Positions 61,373 through 64,000 of a DNA stretch of 64,000 nucleotides are shown here, piece after piece. The DNA is from Bacillus sp. SG-1 (GTDB lineage: Bacteria > Bacillota > Bacilli > Bacillales > Bacillaceae_B), in the NCBI RefSeq assembly GCF_000181495.1, contig NZ_ABCF01000005.1, positions 1 to 64,000 on the forward strand, given 5' to 3'. The notes under the pieces are model-generated. The model saw nothing but the letters and a program-made list of their open reading frames with translations, had not been told where the DNA came from and searched no databases. Every line of letters begins with the position of its first letter. Position 1 is the stretch's first letter. A program made the translations under genes and the position numbers.

Positions 61373-62653
61373 TTATGATTTCTGATTTATATCCACTGCA
61401 GCTATATGCTGTTTCGGCTCAGGCACCCGGGAAAGGATGATGATTCCGATGATGAAGAGAAGGACCAGGCTGAAAACACCGGTGCTTGAATCGCCTGTCA
61501 CCTGGGCAGTCACCCCGACAAGTAAAGGCCCCATGATCGAGGCGAACTTCCCGAAAATATTATAAAAACCGAAGAATTCATTCGAATTCTGCTTCGGAAC
61601 CAGCTTGGCGAAATAAGACCGGCTCAATGCCTGGATGCCCCCTTGGGATGTGGCAACAAGCATCGCCAATATCCAGAAGTCCAGGGTGGTTTCAAGGAAG
61701 TAGGCGTAGATACAGACAAAAATATAAACGATAATGCCGACATAGAGCATTTTCTTCCCAGTAAACTTCTCCGAAAGCCTTCCGTAAAGAACGGCAAATG
61801 GAGCCGCCACGACTTGCGTGACAAACAAAATGATCAACAGGCTGGTGGATGAGATGCCGAGATCTGATCCATAGGCAGTGGACATCGTAATGATGGTTCC
61901 CACTCCATCAATATAAAAGAAGTATGCAAGAAGGAACAAAAATAACGGACGATATTTCTTGATTTCCTTAAACGTTTTGCCAAGACGCTTGAAGCTGTTG
62001 ACTACAGGTTTCGGTTCGGGCTCGATATAATAACGCTGATGGACATTCTTAAACATCGGGATGGCAAATAGTCCCCACCATAAAGCAGTGATCAGGAAGG
62101 CAATCTTACTCGCCAGCGTAGTGGAAAGAGGGATGATCCCGCTTTGGGAAAGGACGATGATGGCGATGCTGATGAAGAAAGGTATGGTGCTTCCGATATA
62201 CCCAAGGGCAAAGCCTCTCGAGGAAACTCTGTCCATCTTTTCATCTGTTGTGACATCAGTCAAGAAGGCGTCATAAAATACATTGGCCCCTGCAGAACCG
62301 ACGGCGGCAAAGGTATAGCAAATCAACAGAAGGAGCCACTGGTCGCTGGGGATAAAAGCCAAAAGGGCAGTGAAACTCACACCCAGGATAAAAAAGAAGG
62401 TAAAGAACTTCTTTTTAAAGCCTTTATAGTCAGCGATGGTTCCGAGAATCGGGCCAAGCATGGCTAATATAAATGTAGCGATGGCAATGGTATATCCTAA
62501 ATAGGCAGTGGAATCCGAGGCGCTTACTCCAGCTTTGGTGGCCGCAGCCTTATAAAACAACGGAAAAACAGCAGTGGATATGATGATGGTATAAGCAGAA
62601 TTAGCCCAATCATAGTACATCCAGCTGTTTTCTTCTTTAGTGAAAGCCTTCAT
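61373..62653 (-). CDS. MFS transporter, UMF1/Atg22-like
   Basis: A 426-residue, 12-TM major facilitator. ATG 62653 with GGGGAGG upstream gives MKAFTKEENSWMYYDWANSA; the WMYYDWANSAY segment is the hallmark N-terminus of the bacterial UMF1 (unknown major facilitator 1) family. DAFLTDVTTDEKMDRVSSRG and GGIQALSRSYFAKLVPKQ are the conserved cytoplasmic loops. The substrate is unknown; the family is related to vacuolar amino acid effluxers of fungi. Confidence 0.92.
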   Translation of the reverse strand: MKAFTKEENSWMYYDWANSAYTIIISTAVFPLFYKAAATKAGVSASDSTAYLGYTIAIATFILAMLGPILGTIADYKGFKKKFFTFFFILGVSFTALLAFIPSDQWLLLLICYTFAAVGSAGANVFYDAFLTDVTTDEKMDRVSSRGFALGYIGSTIPFFISIAIIVLSQSGIIPLSTTLASKIAFLITALWWGLFAIPMFKNVHQRYYIEPEPKPVVNSFKRLGKTFKEIKKYRPLFLFLLAYFFYIDGVGTIITMSTAYGSDLGISSTSLLIILFVTQVVAAPFAVLYGRLSEKFTGKKMLYVGIIVYIFVCIYAYFLETTLDFWILAMLVATSQGGIQALSRSYFAKLVPKQNSNEFFGFYNIFGKFASIMGPLLVGVTAQVTGDSSTGVFSLVLLFIIGIIILSRVPEPKQHIAAVDINQKS

Positions 62654-62729
62654 CAGTCTAACCTCCCCGAACGATTTCATTTTTTTGAAGAAGGGCGAAA
62701 AATTAAGTGCACGTCACTTTACATACTTT

Positions 62730-64000
62730 TTACAGCTGAAAAAGGTCCTGTACAGCCTCGCCGTCTGTATCACCCAGATGAAGACCAAGCAGTCTGGCAA
62801 AGGTGGGACCTTCATCTGTAAGATGCATGGAAGGGATGACAGCTCCCTCTTTGATTCCCTTGCCGGCAGCCATAAAAATCGTGTGATAATCCGGTTTTTC
62901 CGGTGAATATCCGTGAGAGGCATAGGTGTACTTGCCGGTTTTCACATCTTCTGGGGTGATGTCATCCAGATACTTTCCTTGAATTCCTTCTGTGATGTAA
63001 TAGCCCAGTGAGGCTTCTATCATAAATGCACAAGTCTCATCAGCTCCTCTTTCCCCGGCTTCCTTTCCAGTCAGAATCCTTTCAATACCATTCTTTTCAT
63101 CTTTTTGGAGCTTGTTTAGAATTTGTTCAGCTTTCTGCAGGCTTTGATGATCATTGGGATCTTTTAGATATATATATGCCGAGCCGTCGCAGCTCTTGCA
63201 GTAGACTTTCCAATCAGTCACACGGCCCTGGGAATTAACGCTGACCAGCCCTTCCTCTTTTAAAAGGACATTCGGTTTAATGGCCTTTGATTCATCAAGG
63301 GCACTGTGATCGCCGAGTGCAACGATTGTTGAATTTTCATAAATTCCTGCTTCTCTTAGGGCCGCTGTAATTCTGCCAAGCCGCTGGTCATGCCGCCTTA
63401 AAGCTTGACGCGCCTCTTCGGAAGAGAAGCCATGATAGTGGCGGTGGGAGTCAAGGTCTGTAAAGTGGATGAGCATCAGGTTCGGTTTCTTTTTGCGGAT
63501 AGTTTCCACGGCTGATTCCAAAACAAAGTCATCTAGCTGCGGTTGATGAAGTCCGTTGCGGATATGGCCAAATCGACGGTTCATTTCAAGCTGGAAAGAG
63601 GTGCTTCCATTCCAAAGGGAAACGGCAATTTGGTGATGCCATGGCCGGTTGGCAAAGATTTCGGGCATATTGTAATCAATTTCTGCTTTAGCGGTCACCG
63701 GCCATAATAAAGCTGCAGTCGTCATGCCTGCTTTCTTTGCTTCATCATATAGTGTGGTGCCCTTTACATGATGCCTGTGCCAGTACCAATCTGGAGAAGA
63801 GCTTCCGGGCTGTAGGTGTGTATTGTTTATGACCCCATGCTTATTGGGGAAGTTGCCAGTTACGATAGTGGCATGACAGGGGTACGTAACGGAAGGGTAA
63901 ATGGACTTTACGTTAGGGCAATGGGAACCTTTTACCAAAAGATCTTTAAAATTCGGCATATCTTTTATCGCAGGAAAATCTAGAGATGAAAGACAGTCAA
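62730..64000 (-). CDS. Alkaline phosphatase superfamily / type I phosphodiesterase (partial, runs off the window)
   Basis: Nucleotide pyrophosphatase/phosphodiesterase-like enzyme. The frame stays open to the window edge (DCLSSLDFPAIKDMPNFKDL), so the true start lies beyond base 64000; the ATG at 63959 is internal. The nucleophile Thr is in YPSVTYPCHATIVTG, and metal ligands are in IHFTDLDSHRHYHG and VALGDHSALDE. The terminal HLTDEGPTFARLLGLHLG is typical of the family. No TM is seen in the visible part. The substrate is not determinable. Confidence 0.9.
   Translation of the reverse strand, partial: DCLSSLDFPAIKDMPNFKDLLVKGSHCPNVKSIYPSVTYPCHATIVTGNFPNKHGVINNTHLQPGSSSPDWYWHRHHVKGTTLYDEAKKAGMTTAALLWPVTAKAEIDYNMPEIFANRPWHHQIAVSLWNGSTSFQLEMNRRFGHIRNGLHQPQLDDFVLESAVETIRKKKPNLMLIHFTDLDSHRHYHGFSSEEARQALRRHDQRLGRITAALREAGIYENSTIVALGDHSALDESKAIKPNVLLKEEGLVSVNSQGRVTDWKVYCKSCDGSAYIYLKDPNDHQSLQKAEQILNKLQKDEKNGIERILTGKEAGERGADETCAFMIEASLGYYITEGIQGKYLDDITPEDVKTGKYTYASHGYSPEKPDYHTIFMAAGKGIKEGAVIPSMHLTDEGPTFARLLGLHLGDTDGEAVQDLFQL

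Noticed and set aside
62061-62467. Overlapping plus-strand frames within the MFS gene
   Set aside because: Antisense shadows of a well-supported membrane protein gene.

Overview
The window reads as a chromosomal segment of a low-to-medium GC, endospore-former-type Bacillota (family Bacillaceae). The walRK-walHI-walJ-htrA-yyzF-rlmH block is in the order known from Bacillus subtilis beside oriC. Shine-Dalgarno sites are strong, TTG/GTG starts are common, and there is a perfect parS site and a DnaA-box cluster. A genus such as Rossellomorea is only a guess from TRAP-transporter and BCCT content. No rRNA, tRNA, CRISPR, prophage or insertion sequence is visible.

Layout. 0.2-9.7 kb: secreted LysM-G5-M23 wall hydrolase, the essential WalRK cell-wall two-component operon with its membrane regulators, the HtrA protease, a small Cys-rich protein and RlmH, with at least five DnaA boxes between htrA and rlmH. 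9.9-18.4 kb: DegV, a degenerate hydrolase, and a GAF/PucR-type regulator followed by an M20 amidohydrolase and a complete DctP-DctQ-DctM TRAP transporter, which looks like an uptake and hydrolysis system for carbamoyl or ureido compounds. 18.6-27.8 kb: a cyclic-di-GMP neighbourhood with a GGDEF/HD-GYP dual protein and its lipoprotein partner, a second GGDEF protein, a c-di-GMP-I (GEMM-I) riboswitch in front of a secreted subtilase ending in five NISWA pentapeptide repeats, and an overlapping GGDEF plus HD-GYP membrane pair. 28-33.6 kb: malate:quinone oxidoreductase, AhpCF under a PerR-box promoter, and a TerC-type exporter behind a yybP-ykoY (Mn2+) riboswitch, followed by a perfect parS. 34-46.7 kb: recombinase, K+/H+ antiporter, YitT, ykrK/htpX divergent pair, sensor kinase, YdeI-like protein, two BCCT transporters and a HAD hydrolase. 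47-53.3 kb: RluF, DDAH-like hydrolase, FolE with an atypical SDR, triple-LysM protein, vanadium-haloperoxidase-like PAP2 enzyme and a long Dps-like protein. 53.5-55.4 kb: a second c-di-GMP-I-type riboswitch with a secreted coiled-coil protein and a cupin-HD-GYP phosphodiesterase. 55.8-64 kb: lipoprotein plus two orphan ABC permeases, AAC(3)-like acetyltransferase, glyoxalase, a second near-perfect parS, MsrAB, a UMF1-type MFS protein and a type I phosphodiesterase cut by the window end.

The most distinctive feature is the concentration of c-di-GMP synthesis, degradation and RNA sensing: three GGDEF proteins, three HD-GYP domains (one shared with a GGDEF) and two riboswitches. Both riboswitches control secreted proteins of unknown purpose. 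Several genes are decaying: an EamA permease and a small membrane protein are frameshifted, a VOC protein and an alpha/beta hydrolase are remnants, and two intergenic regions hold degenerate tandem repeats. All calls come from reading the sequence without database searches.
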